Assembly (NCBI GenBank): GCA_963779685.1
Contig: CAVZZG010000001.1
Coordinates: 186,001-250,000, forward strand
Length of the DNA stretch: 64,000 nt
Origin: CAVZZG01 sp963779685
GTDB lineage: Bacteria; Actinomycetota; Thermoleophilia; Gaiellales; F1-60-MAGs149
Direction of reading: 5' to 3'
The notes below the pieces were generated by a model that ran no database searches, was not told the origin of the DNA, and saw only the letters and a list, made by a program, of their open reading frames with translations. A program made the translations under genes and the position numbers. Shown here in pieces: positions 28,905-38,432 of this stretch. The number at the start of each line of letters is the position of its first letter. Within the stretch, counting starts at the first letter, position 1.

Positions 28905-29179
28905 AGTAATACATCTGCGAATTCGGATCGATCCTCGACCGCGCGCCTGAGGGCGCGCCCTTCGGCGAGGGTCACGCTCACCGGGCCGCGCAGGATCCGG
29001 TCGGCGCGGCGGTAGGCCAGCCGCAGCACCGGGCCGGCCGGCGTGTCGACCCGCTGGGCGACGAGCTCGTCTCCCGGGCGCAGCTCGGCCGGCACGAAGA
29101 CCTCTGCGATGACCGTGCCGGCGCCGACGGGAGTCGAGGCTGTCCGGCGCGCGGGCTTGGTGGGGTCACTGGTGTCCAT
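28898..29179 (-). CDS. Hypothetical protein, 93 aa
   Basis: A small protein of likely beta-rich fold: AGTVIAEVFVPAELRPGDELVAQ, LRLAYRRADRILRGPVSVT, ending SEFADVLLF. The ATG at 29179 is chosen; a longer frame to 29380 adds Arg/Pro-rich sequence and would overlap purL. The last codons lie in unusually A/T-rich DNA. It is divergent from purL. No family is recognised; an AbrB- or cupin-like small regulator would be a guess. Confidence 0.6.
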   Translation of the reverse strand: MDTSDPTKPARRTASTPVGAGTVIAEVFVPAELRPGDELVAQRVDTPAGPVLRLAYRRADRILRGPVSVTLAEGRALRRAVEDRSEFADVLLF

Positions 29180-29285
29180 CGCGTCATCGTCGCCGCCAGC
29201 CTGCCGGCGTCGACCGCACGGACTCGCAGGGCGGACGCGCGGACCGCGTGGCGACCGTGGCGCCCTCCGGTACCATGGCTGCGTA

Positions 29286-31499
29286 GTGCAGTCAGTCACC
29301 GACATTCCGCTGCACCGTCGCCTCGGGCTGAGCGACGGTGAGTTGCGGCGGATCGTCGAGGACCTCGGCCGCGAGCCCAACGGCTTCGAGCTCGCGGTCT
29401 ACTCGCTGCTCTGGTCGGAGCACTGCGGCTACAAGCATTCGGCACTGCTGCTCCGGCGTTTCGGCACCAGCGGTGCGAGCGTGCTCCAGGGGCCGGGCGA
29501 GAACGCCGGGGTGATCGACGTCGGCGACGGGCTCGCGGTCGCGTTCAAGGTCGAGAGCCACAACCACCCGTCCGCCGTCGAGCCGTTCCAGGGCGCCGCC
29601 ACCGGCGTCGGCGGCATCCTCCGCGACATCTTCGCCATGGGCGCCCGCCCGATCGCCATTCTCGACTCGCTCCGTTTCGGCTCGCTCGGTACGGCCCGGA
29701 CGCGCACCCTGTTCGACGGCTGCGTCCGCGGGGTAGGGCACTACGGCAACTGCGTCGGGGTGCCGAACGTCGGCGGCGAGGTCATGTTCGAGCCCGGCTA
29801 CGAGCAAAACTGCCTGGTCAATGCGATGTGCATCGGGCTGCTGCGCATCGACGACCTGCAGCGGGCGGGTGCCGCAGGGATCGGCAACCAGGTGGTGGTG
29901 TTCGGTGCCCGCACGGGTCGCGACGGCATCGGCGGGGCCTCCGTGCTGGCCTCCCAGGACATCGACGCCGGCGACGATGCCAAGCGCCCGAGCGTCCAGG
30001 TCGGCGATCCGTTCACGGAGAAGAAGCTGCTCGAGTGCTCGCTCGAGCTCGTCCGCCGCGGCCTGCTGGCCTCACTTCAGGATCTCGGTGCCGCCGGGCT
30101 CGCCTCCGCCACGTCCGAGATGGCATCCAAGGGCGGTGTCGGGCTCGAGCTCGATCTCGACCGGGTGCCGCTGCGCGAGCACGGGATGGAGCCGTTCGAG
30201 ATCATGATCTCCGAATCGCAGGAGCGCATGGCCGCCGTGGTCGAGCCCCGGCACCTGGACGAGGTGATCCGGACCTGCGAGCGATGGGACATCGACTGCA
30301 CGGCGATCGGCGAGGTCGTCGCCGGCGAGACGCTCACCTGCCGGTACGAGGGCGACGTCGTCGGCGAGCTTCCGGTGGCCTCGCTCGTCGACAACTGCCC
30401 GCGCTACCCGCTCGCGCCCGCGCGACCACCGCGCCTCGCCGATGGCCCGGTCGCCGCCGCGGCCTATCCCGCGCCCGACGACCTCTCGGCCACGCTGCTC
30501 GCGCTGCTGGCCGCTCCCAACATCGCCTCGAAGGCGTGGGTGTACGGTCAGTACGACCAGTACGTCGGTTCGGGCTCCGTGATCCGGCCCGGTGGTGACG
30601 CCGCGGTCGTGCGCCTCACCCCTTCCGACCGCGCCATCGCCGTCGCGCTGGACGGCAACGGCCGTCGCACCTGGCTCGACCCGCGACGCGGCGGTGCCGA
30701 GGCGGTGCTGGAGTCGGCCCGGAACGTGGCGTGCGCCGGCGGCCGGCCCGCTGCCATCACCAACTGCCTCAACTTCGGCAACCCGGAGCGCGGCGAGACG
30801 CCGTACATGCTGAGCGAGGCCATCGAGGGCATGGCCGAGGCCTGCGAGGCGCTGGGTGTGCCGGTCGTCTCCGGCAACGTCTCGCTCTACAACGAGCATG
30901 CCGGCGGCCCCATCCCGCCGACCCCGATCGTCGGCTGCGTCGGCGTCGTCGAGTCGGCCACGCACGCCATGCCGGCTGCCTTCCAGGCCCCGGGCGATGT
31001 GGTGCTGCTGCTGTCCGCCGCCGGCGCCCCCGCCATCGATGGCTCGGAGTACCAGCGCACGGTGCACGGCCGGGTCGAGGGCCGGCTGCCGGAGCCCGAC
31101 CTGGCCGGTGGGGCTGCGATCTGCACGTGCCTCGCCGATGCCGCCCGCGACGGACTCCTGCGGTCGGCGCACGACGTCTCCGACGGCGGGCTCGCGGTGG
31201 CGCTGGCCGAGGCCTGTCTTCCGTCGCTCGGCGTCGAGGCCACGGTGCCGGATGCCGCGGGGCGGCCGGACGTCTCGCTGTTCGGCGAAGGGCACGGAGC
31301 CGTCGTCGTGTCCTGCGCGCCGGAGGACGAGGGCCGGTTGCAGCGCCTCGCCGGCGGGCTTGCGATCACGCGGATCGGGACGGTCAGCGACACGCAGCGG
31401 ATCGTCGTGGCCTGCGGCGAACGGCGGGTCGACGTCGCCACCGCGGCTGCCCGCGCCGCCCACGAGGGCACGATCCCGGCCGCGATGGCGGGCGCCTGA
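29286..31499 (+). CDS. purL: Phosphoribosylformylglycinamidine synthase subunit PurL
   Basis: The ATP-using synthetase of the PurSQL complex, converting FGAR to FGAM. The 737-residue product is of the small bacterial type, consistent with separate purS and purQ. Family segments: LLWSEHCGYKHSALLLRRF, VAFKVESHNHPSAVEPFQGAATG and LASATSEMASKGGVG. The GTG at 29286 has a TACCAT -10-like box 9 bases upstream and no Shine-Dalgarno sequence. It starts the second purine block and overlaps purF by one base. Confidence 0.96.
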   Translation: MQSVTDIPLHRRLGLSDGELRRIVEDLGREPNGFELAVYSLLWSEHCGYKHSALLLRRFGTSGASVLQGPGENAGVIDVGDGLAVAFKVESHNHPSAVEPFQGAATGVGGILRDIFAMGARPIAILDSLRFGSLGTARTRTLFDGCVRGVGHYGNCVGVPNVGGEVMFEPGYEQNCLVNAMCIGLLRIDDLQRAGAAGIGNQVVVFGARTGRDGIGGASVLASQDIDAGDDAKRPSVQVGDPFTEKKLLECSLELVRRGLLASLQDLGAAGLASATSEMASKGGVGLELDLDRVPLREHGMEPFEIMISESQERMAAVVEPRHLDEVIRTCERWDIDCTAIGEVVAGETLTCRYEGDVVGELPVASLVDNCPRYPLAPARPPRLADGPVAAAAYPAPDDLSATLLALLAAPNIASKAWVYGQYDQYVGSGSVIRPGGDAAVVRLTPSDRAIAVALDGNGRRTWLDPRRGGAEAVLESARNVACAGGRPAAITNCLNFGNPERGETPYMLSEAIEGMAEACEALGVPVVSGNVSLYNEHAGGPIPPTPIVGCVGVVESATHAMPAAFQAPGDVVLLLSAAGAPAIDGSEYQRTVHGRVEGRLPEPDLAGGAAICTCLADAARDGLLRSAHDVSDGGLAVALAEACLPSLGVEATVPDAAGRPDVSLFGEGHGAVVVSCAPEDEGRLQRLAGGLAITRIGTVSDTQRIVVACGERRVDVATAAARAAHEGTIPAAMAGA

Positions 31500-32899
31500 T
31501 GTGCGGCATCTTCGGCATCCACGCGCCGGGACGGGACGTCGCCCGGATCGCCTACTTCGCCCTCTACGCGCTGCAGCACCGCGGTCAGGAGAGCGCGGGC
31601 ATCGCCGTGGCCTCCGGCGGCCGGGTGATAGCGCAAAAGGAACTCGGGCTCGTGCCGCAGGTGTTCGACGAGACGAGCCTCGAGGCGCTCGGCGGCGGCA
31701 CCGCAGCGATCGGGCACTGCCGGTACGCGACGACCGGTGCCTCGCGCTGGTCGAACACGCAGCCGATCGTCCGCCATCGCCGCGGCCGCACCGTGGCCCT
31801 CGGTCACAACGGCAACCTCACGAACACCGCGAGCCTTCGCCGTGAGCTCGAGGATCGTGGTGTCCAGCTCGAGACCACCTCGGACACTGAGGTCATGGCC
31901 GCACTGATCTGCGAACACCCCGGCACGCTCGAGGAGGCCGTGAAGGATGCCATGGGCCGGATCCAGGGCGCCTTCAGCGCCGTCGTACTCGACGGCCGCC
32001 AGGTGATCGGCTTCCGGGATCCCGATGGGATCCGCCCGCTGGTACTGGGTGACATGGACGGCTCCCCGGTACTGGCGTCGGAGAGCTGCGCGCTCGACAT
32101 CGTCGGCGCCCCCCTCGTACGCGAGATCCAGCCGGGCGAGATGGCGATCCTCGACGATGACGGCGTGCGCGTCGTCCAGGCCGTGCCGGCGCGGCAGGGT
32201 GGCGGTGCCGCGCTCTGCATCTTCGAGTTCATCTACTTCGCGCGGCCGGACTCGCGCATGGACGGGGTCGGCCTCCACGCCGCCCGCCGCGCCATGGGCG
32301 AGCGCCTCGCTGCGGAGAGCCCGGTCGATGCGGACGTCGTGATCTCGGTACCCGACTCGGGCACGCCGGCTGCCCAGGGCTACGCGGCCGCGAGCGGCAT
32401 CCCGTACGCGGACGGACTGGTCAAGAACCGCTACGTCGGCCGTACCTTCATCCAGCCCGAACAGGGCCTCCGCGACCACGGCATCAAGCTGAAGTTCAAT
32501 CCGATCCCTGAGATGATCGCCGGCAAGCGGGTCGTGGTGGTCGACGACTCGATCGTCCGCGGCTCGACCACGGGCAAGATCGTCGCCATGCTGTTCGACG
32601 CCGGCGCGCGCGAGGTGCACCTGCGGATCTCCTCGCCGCCCATCGTCTCGCCGTGCTTCTACGGCATCGACATGGCCCGTACAGAGGAGCTGGTCGCCGC
32701 CAGCCGGACGGTCGAGGAGGTGTCGGCGCTGCTGGGCGCGACCTCGCTGGCGTACCTCTCCCTGGAGGGCCTCCAGAGCGCGACCGGCCGAGACTCCGAC
32801 CGGTTCTGCCGGGCGTGCCTGACCCGGACGTACCCGACGGTGATCCCCGACGAGCTCCGGGCCGGAGGACGCTTCCGGTTCGAGGCCGCCACGCGGTGA
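31499..32899 (+). CDS. purF: Amidophosphoribosyltransferase
   Basis: Commits PRPP to purine synthesis by making phosphoribosylamine from glutamine. The 466-residue protein starts MCGIFGI, so the catalytic Cys is residue 2 with no propeptide. The glutaminase (LQHRGQESAGIA, GHCRYATTG) and phosphoribosyltransferase (VVVVDDSIVRGSTTGK) halves are complete. A late CxxC (FCRACL) is where Bacillus-type enzymes bind an iron-sulfur cluster. It overlaps purL (TGATG) and purM (GTGA). Confidence 0.96.
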   Translation: MCGIFGIHAPGRDVARIAYFALYALQHRGQESAGIAVASGGRVIAQKELGLVPQVFDETSLEALGGGTAAIGHCRYATTGASRWSNTQPIVRHRRGRTVALGHNGNLTNTASLRRELEDRGVQLETTSDTEVMAALICEHPGTLEEAVKDAMGRIQGAFSAVVLDGRQVIGFRDPDGIRPLVLGDMDGSPVLASESCALDIVGAPLVREIQPGEMAILDDDGVRVVQAVPARQGGGAALCIFEFIYFARPDSRMDGVGLHAARRAMGERLAAESPVDADVVISVPDSGTPAAQGYAAASGIPYADGLVKNRYVGRTFIQPEQGLRDHGIKLKFNPIPEMIAGKRVVVVDDSIVRGSTTGKIVAMLFDAGAREVHLRISSPPIVSPCFYGIDMARTEELVAASRTVEEVSALLGATSLAYLSLEGLQSATGRDSDRFCRACLTRTYPTVIPDELRAGGRFRFEAATR

Positions 32900-33876
32900 C
32901 GGAAGGGTTCTCCTACGCCGATGCCGGCGTGTCGCTCGCAGCGGCCGAGGAGATCGTGGGCCGCCTGGCGGGCGCGGTGCGCTCGACCCGTCGCCCGGGC
33001 GTGATCGACGCCCACGGCGGCTTTGCGGGCCTCTTCGACCTGGGCGATCGGCTGCTCGTTGCCGCGACCGATGGCGTCGGCACGAAGCTCGAGCTGCACC
33101 GGCAGGCGGGCAGCCTCCACGATGCCGGCATCGACTGCGTCGCGATGTGCGTCAATGACGTGCTCTGCACGGGCGCCGAGCCGCTGTTCTTCCTCGACTA
33201 CGTCGCCGTCGGCCGGCTGGATCCCGTCACCGTGTCCGAGCTGGTCGAGGGCATCGCCGACGGTTGCCGGCAGGCCGGGTGTGCGCTGCTCGGTGGCGAG
33301 ACGGCGGAACACCCGGGTGTGATGGCGCCGGAGCACCTCGACGTCGCCGGCTTCTGCGTCGGCGCCGTCGACCGCGATCGGCTGGTGGACGGGGCCCGGG
33401 TCGTCCCCGGCGACGTGGTGGTCGGGCTCGCCTCGACCGGGCTGCACTCCAACGGGTTCTCGCTCGTCCGCTCGTTGCTGGCAGCGCACGCGATCGAGGC
33501 GCTGCCCGAGGGGCTGCTGACACCCACGGCGATCTACGCCGCCGACGTGCGGGCGCTGCTCGCCGCGGTCGACGTGCGGGCGATGTGCCATGTCACCGGA
33601 GGCGGCATCGAGGGAAACCTGCCGCGTGTCCTGCCCGCCGGGTGCGGAGCCGAGATCGACCGCGCCGCCTGGCCGCGTCCCGGGATCATCGACTGGCTCG
33701 GTTCGCTCGGCGTGGCTGACGACGAGCTGCTGCGGGTGTTCAACTGCGGCCTCGGCTTCGTGGTGGTCGTCCCCGAGCAGGACGCACCGGGCGTTCTCGC
33801 AACACTCCGGGCGATGGCCCGCCCGGCGTGGATCGTCGGCCGGATCACGGCCGGCTCGGGCGTCGCGTTCGCGTGA
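32896..33876 (+). CDS. purM: Phosphoribosylformylglycinamidine cyclo-ligase
   Basis: AIR synthetase: closes the imidazole ring using ATP. The 326-residue product has the YADAGVSLAAAEE start, ATDGVGTKLEL, CVNDVLCTGAEPLFFLDY and MCHVTGGGIEGNLPR. The GTG start overlaps the purF stop by 4 bases. It is slightly shorter than E. coli PurM (345) but complete at both ends. Confidence 0.96.
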   Translation: MTEGFSYADAGVSLAAAEEIVGRLAGAVRSTRRPGVIDAHGGFAGLFDLGDRLLVAATDGVGTKLELHRQAGSLHDAGIDCVAMCVNDVLCTGAEPLFFLDYVAVGRLDPVTVSELVEGIADGCRQAGCALLGGETAEHPGVMAPEHLDVAGFCVGAVDRDRLVDGARVVPGDVVVGLASTGLHSNGFSLVRSLLAAHAIEALPEGLLTPTAIYAADVRALLAAVDVRAMCHVTGGGIEGNLPRVLPAGCGAEIDRAAWPRPGIIDWLGSLGVADDELLRVFNCGLGFVVVVPEQDAPGVLATLRAMARPAWIVGRITAGSGVAFA

Positions 33877-33880
33877 CGCC

Positions 33881-34499
33881 GTGATTCGCGACGCGACGAC
33901 CGACGACCCGCTTCGCCTCGGCGTGCTCGTGTCGGGTAACGGGACGAATCTGCAGGCCCTGCTCGACGCCTTCAACGCGTCGCCGAGTCGTGCGAAGGTC
34001 ATGTGCGTCGCCAGCACCCGGCCAGGCGTGCGCGCGCTCGACCGGGCCGCCTCGGCCGGGGTGGAGGCCGCTGTCTTCGAGCGCACCGGCGAACCGCGCG
34101 AGCGCGACCAGCGCCTCTCCGCCTGGCTCGAGGCCCGGCAGGTGGAGCTGGTGGTCTGTGCGGGATGGCTCGGCCTGCTGGCCGACGAGTTCCTCGCCCG
34201 CCACGTCGCGATCAACGTGCATCCGTCGCTGCTGCCGGCATTTCCCGGCATGTCGGCCGCCGCCGATGCCATCGCGGCGGGCGTCCGCGTCACCGGTGCG
34301 ACCGTGTTCATCGTGGACGGCGGAGTCGATTCCGGGACCGGTTCTCCTGCAGGACACGGTGCCGGTTCACTACGATGACGATGAAGGGGTGCTGCTCGAG
34401 CGCCTCCATGTTGTCGAGCATCGGCTGCTCGTCCGCGCCGTCGAACTGATGGCGTCGGATCGGGTGACCGTCGTCGGACGAAAGGCGCAGCTGGCGTGA
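33881..34499 (+). CDS. purN: Phosphoribosylglycinamide formyltransferase, interrupted by a +1 frameshift
   Basis: Formylates GAR using 10-formyl-THF. The frame from GTG 33881 covers LRLGVLVSGNGTNLQALLDA through the active-site strand HVAINVHPSLLPAFPG to IVDGGVDSG; the last 53 residues (PVLLQDTVPVHYDDDEG onward) are in a second frame from 34338. Removing one base at 34334-34337 (GGGA) restores a 205-residue protein of normal size. The catalytic Asn-His-Asp set (N and H in INVHPS, D in VPVHYDDDE) is present once the frames are joined. Confidence 0.92.
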
Positions 34500-36038
34500 C
34501 GAAGATCGGCAGGGCCCTGATCTCGGTCTCGGACAAGACCGGCCTGGTGCCGTTCGCCAAGGCCCTGGAGACACGCGGCGTCGAGATCCTCTCGACGTCG
34601 GGTACGGCGACGGTGCTCCGCGAGGCCGGCATCGAGGTGCGACTGGTCGAGGACCTCACCGGGGCGGCCGAGATGCTCGGCGGCCGCGTCAAGACGTTGC
34701 ATCCGTCCGTCCACGGCGGCATCCTCGCGCGGCGCGACAACCCCGACGACATGGCGGCGCTGCGCGAGCGGGGGATCGCGCCGATCGATCTCGTCGTCGT
34801 GAACCTCTACCCCTTCCAGCGACTCTCCGCCCGCCGCGATGTCAGCGAGCTCGAGCTGATCGAGAACATCGACATCGGTGGCCCGACGCTGCTGCGCGCG
34901 GCCGCCAAGAACTTCCATGACGTCGCCGTCGTCTGCCACCCCGATCGCTACGGCTTCCTGTTGTCCGAGATCGAGGAACGCCGGCGGCAGCCTCTCGCTC
35001 GATACCCGTCGCGACCTCGCCTCGGAGGCCTTCGCCCACACGGCCGGCTACGACGCCGCCGTGGCGAACTGGTTCGCCGATTCGGTCGATTTCCCCGACC
35101 GCCTCTTCGTCGAGCTGGTCAAGCACTCCGAGCTGCCCTACGGCGAGAATCCCCATCAGCGTGCCGCCTACTACGAGGAGCGTGGCGCCCGTCGTCACGC
35201 CCTCTCGATGGTGCGCCAGCACGGTGGCCGCGGCCCGTCCTTCAACAACATCGCCGACATCTCGGCCGGGCGCGCGATCGCGCGCGAGTTCACGCTGCCG
35301 GCCTGCGTGATCGTCAAGCACACCAACCCGTGCGGCGTCGCCCTCGGCGCGAAGATCGACGATGCGTTCGCGAAGGCGCTGGCGTGCGATCCGCAGTCGG
35401 CGTTCGGTGGCGTGATCGTGCTCAACCGGGCCGTCACGCGTACGATCGCGACGCAGCTCGCCGAGCTGTTCGTCGAGGTGGTGTTCGCACCCGGCTACGA
35501 GGACGGTGCCGTCGACGTCCTGTCACGACGCGCGTCGGTGCGCGTGCTGGAGAGCCAGGAGCGCCGCCGCTCCAACCCGGGGGAGCGCGACCTTCACCGC
35601 GTGCTCGGCGGCATGCTCGTCCAGGACTACGACTCCGAGTCCGAGGATCGCGACCTCATGCGGGTCGTCACGCAGCGCTCGCCCACCGAGCGCGAGTGGG
35701 GCGATCTGCAGTTCGCCTGGCGGGTCGCGAAACACGTCAGCTCCAATGCCATCGTGATCGCCCGCGACCTTGCCACGATCGGGGTCGGAGCAGGTCAGAT
35801 GAGCCGGGTCGACGCCGTCCGGATCGCGGTCTCCAAGGCCCAGGTGCCGATCGCCGGGGCCGCCCTCGCCTCGGATGCCTTCTTCCCGTTCCCGGACGGA
35901 CCGCAGGCCGCCATCGATGCCGGAGTCACCGCGCTCATCCAGCCGGGCGGCGCCAAGCGAGATGACGAGACGATCGAGGTGGCCGACCTGGCGGGCGCCG
36001 CGATGGCCTTCACCGGCCGCCGCCACTTCCGGCATTGA
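34496..36038 (+). CDS. purH: Bifunctional AICAR transformylase/IMP cyclohydrolase, interrupted by a +1 frameshift
   Basis: Catalyses the last two steps to IMP. The first 162 codons (GTG 34496, ALISVSDKTGLVPFA, HPSVHGGILARRD) are in one frame to 34981; from 34983 the protein continues in another (GGSLSLDTRRDLASEAFAHT, VIVKHTNPCG, SDAFFPFPDG, HFRH end). Losing one C at 34981-34982 gives an intact 513-residue protein. The transformylase Lys-His pair (VKHTNPCG) is intact. It ends the purine genes of the window. Confidence 0.93.
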
Positions 36039-36063
36039 GCCCGCGTTCGACCACCGCCGCTCC

Positions 36064-37179
36064 GTGACTGCGCTCACGATCTCCCGGGACGCCGCGCGCA
36101 GGATCGCGATCGACCGTCAGGGGTACATGTCGCGGGCGCGCAGTGCGACCGTTGCCGAGGTCGAGGCCGTCGTGCAGCGACTCGGCGCCGTGCAGATCGA
36201 CTCCGTCTCGGTCGTCGAGCGGGCCCACAACCTGACGCTGTCCGTGCGCGCGGGCCGGCTGCCCGCCGGCGGCCTCAACCGGCTACGCCGGTCGGGGCGG
36301 CTGTTCGAGTACTGGGCGCACGAGGCATGCCTGCTGCCGGTGTCCGACTACCGCTTCTTCGAGCACGTGCGCCGCCGTCGCGAGCACCCGTGGTGGAGCG
36401 GCGTGCTGACCGAGCACGCAGCCCTCGCGGACGAGATCATGGCCGCGATCGCCGAGCGCGGGCCGCTCTCCGCCCGCGCCTTCGGCGGGGCCGGCAAGGG
36501 CTACTGGGAGTGGACGCCGGCGAAGCGCGTGTTCGAGGCGCTGTGGACCGCCGGCGAACTGGTCGTGCGAGAGCGACGCGGGGCGGAGCGCATGTACGAC
36601 CTCACCGAGCGCGTCATTCCGGCCGAGTTCCGCGGCCCGCCTCCGGAAGAGCACGAGACGTTGCGGCATTTCGTCCGCCGCACCGTCGCCGCGCGCGGGG
36701 TCGTGACGCGCCAGCGGATCGCCGACTACTATCGCCTGGAGGGCGGTATGAAGCGCCTGGCGCCGGCCATCGCCGAGCTCGTCTCGGCCGGCGAGGTGAT
36801 GGAGTGCACCGTCGGCGATCACCAGGCCGTCTGCGACCCGCAGGCCGCCGCCGTGATCGACAGTCCACCGGTGGGAGCCGCGCCGGTGCTGCTGTGCCCG
36901 TTCGACAACCTCATCTGGGACCGCGAGGAGACGCGCCGCCTGTTCGACTTCGCGCACGTGCTCGAGATCTACAAGCGACCGGAGGATCGCGTCTACGGCT
37001 ACTACGTGCTTCCGTTGCTCGTCGGCGACCGGCTGGTCGCGCGGGTCGACATGCGGTCGGATCGCAGGGCCGGCGTGCTCCGGGCGCTGGCGGTCCACTG
37101 GGAGGGCCGCCCTCAGCCGGCACAGCTTGCCCGCGCGATGGCGCGGCTGGCGCACGCGCTGGGCCTCGACTCCGCGTGA
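36064..37179 (+). CDS. Winged-helix DNA glycosylase-like protein (YcaQ/AlkX family)
   Basis: A 371-residue protein of the HTH_42 family, whose members YcaQ and AlkZ unhook DNA interstrand crosslinks and remove bulky alkylated bases. The family catalytic region is visible as LGAVQIDSVSVVERAHNL (near residue 36), with the QxD pair of the YcaQ type, and CPFDNLIWDREETRRLF near the end is also conserved. Winged-helix repeats are expected between. The GTG start at 36064 begins the TISRDAARRIAI region. It overlaps the transporter gene by 4 bases. The repair role is by homology only. Confidence 0.85.
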   Translation: MTALTISRDAARRIAIDRQGYMSRARSATVAEVEAVVQRLGAVQIDSVSVVERAHNLTLSVRAGRLPAGGLNRLRRSGRLFEYWAHEACLLPVSDYRFFEHVRRRREHPWWSGVLTEHAALADEIMAAIAERGPLSARAFGGAGKGYWEWTPAKRVFEALWTAGELVVRERRGAERMYDLTERVIPAEFRGPPPEEHETLRHFVRRTVAARGVVTRQRIADYYRLEGGMKRLAPAIAELVSAGEVMECTVGDHQAVCDPQAAAVIDSPPVGAAPVLLCPFDNLIWDREETRRLFDFAHVLEIYKRPEDRVYGYYVLPLLVGDRLVARVDMRSDRRAGVLRALAVHWEGRPQPAQLARAMARLAHALGLDSA

Positions 37180-38003
37180 TCACCATCCTGCTCGGCCTCG
37201 TGGCGGCCCTCGGCTGGGGTGCGCCGGACGTGATGGTCGCCCGTGCGATCCGCCGTATCGGCCCGTTCCCGCTCGTGGCCTGTTCGCTGATCTTCGGCGG
37301 CCTGCTCGCGCTACCGCTGGCGTTCATGGTGGACTGGCCGCATCTCCCGACCCGGGCCCTCTGGCTCGCGCCCCTGATCGGGATCCTCACCGTTGTCGGC
37401 TTCCAGGCCGGGTTCACGGGCTTCGCACACGGCTCCGTTTCGGTCGTGGCGCCGATCATCGCGTGCGAGGGAGGTGTCGCCGCGGCGCTCCTGATCGTGG
37501 CCGGCGAACGCCCTGGTGCCCTGGTGCTCGCCGGGCTGCCACTGGCCGTCATCGGCGTCGCGCTGGTATCGCTCGGGCCCGGCGGCGGCCGGGCAGGGGT
37601 CGTCCCGGCCGTGCTCGCGGCCGCGATCTGGGGCGTCGTGCTGGCGGTCAGCGCCCCGCTCGCCGACGACGTCGGCGCCGTCCAGGCGTTCCTGCTCGTC
37701 CGCGCGTCGGCCGTTGCCGTGCTCGTACCCGCGGCCCTGATCACCCGCGCGGCGCCGAGGGCGCGGCCGGAGTGGCGCACGGTGGTCGTCTTCGGCGCCG
37801 CCGACGCCACGGCGTTCCTGGCGTTCATCCTCGCGGCGCACCGCGGCCCGGCCTCGGTGGCCGGCGTCTTCGCCGCCCAGTTCGGGACCGTCGGCGCCCT
37901 CGTCGCGGTGCTGTTCTACGGCGAGCGCCTGCTGCGTCACCAGGTGGTGGGGATCGCCGCGGTCGCCGTCGCGGTGGGCGTGATCGCGGCCGGCAGCCGC
38001 TGA
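37176..38003 (+). CDS. EamA/DMT-family transporter
   Basis: A 275-residue integral membrane protein with about ten hydrophobic helices arranged as two EamA-type repeats (LLGLVAALGWGAPDVMVARA at the start; VPAVLAAAIWGVVLAVSAPL in the middle). The family moves metabolites or drugs out of or into the cell, and the substrate cannot be predicted. Translation is coupled to the glycosylase by a GTGA overlap. Confidence 0.85.
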   Translation: MITILLGLVAALGWGAPDVMVARAIRRIGPFPLVACSLIFGGLLALPLAFMVDWPHLPTRALWLAPLIGILTVVGFQAGFTGFAHGSVSVVAPIIACEGGVAAALLIVAGERPGALVLAGLPLAVIGVALVSLGPGGGRAGVVPAVLAAAIWGVVLAVSAPLADDVGAVQAFLLVRASAVAVLVPAALITRAAPRARPEWRTVVVFGAADATAFLAFILAAHRGPASVAGVFAAQFGTVGALVAVLFYGERLLRHQVVGIAAVAVAVGVIAAGSR

Positions 38004-38110
38004 GCTCGCCACGCGCTCCACGCGGCCCTCAAGAGGAGTCGCCCCGTCGCCGAAGAAGAACGCACGACGGGAACCGCAGCCTGCGTTTCCGCGTCCCAGA
38101 ACGAGCTGCA

Positions 38111-38377
38111 GTGGACGAAGCGAAGCCCCTCACCTCCTGCCCGGCGTGCGACTCGCGCCTGATCTATCCGCTCGATGCCCACCGGCACGCGGATGGCCGC
38201 GCGGTCATCGAGCGGCGCTGCCCGGAGTGCGAGCACGTCGACGTCGTGGTCGCCGAGATCGATGCTGCACGTCGCTGGGGACGGCGCGAGCGGCGGATCC
38301 GGATCGAGCTGATCCGGGCCGTGCTCGACCTCGAGGTCGAGAGCATCCTCGACCCGGCCGACGCCACGCTGTCTTGA
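38111..38377 (+). CDS. Small zinc-ribbon protein
   Basis: An 88-residue protein with two CPxC knuckles (SCPACDSRL and RCPECEHVD) 25 residues apart, a zinc-ribbon layout, followed by a basic helix (RRWGRRERRIRIELIRAV). It may bind nucleic acid or protein. The GTG at 38111 is the likely start; the frame is open further upstream but the added residues look non-coding. No close family is recognised. Confidence 0.6.
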   Translation: MDEAKPLTSCPACDSRLIYPLDAHRHADGRAVIERRCPECEHVDVVVAEIDAARRWGRRERRIRIELIRAVLDLEVESILDPADATLS

Positions 38378-38432
38378 CCTGACGCTCCCGCGGCCGTCAC
38401 ACTCCCCGGGCAACCATCCCAAGGGGGGAACC

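Noticed and set aside
28742..28925. Insertion sequence remnant in the low-GC patch
   Set aside because: No transposase fragment, terminal repeats with target duplication, or other IS feature could be seen, so only the composition is reported.
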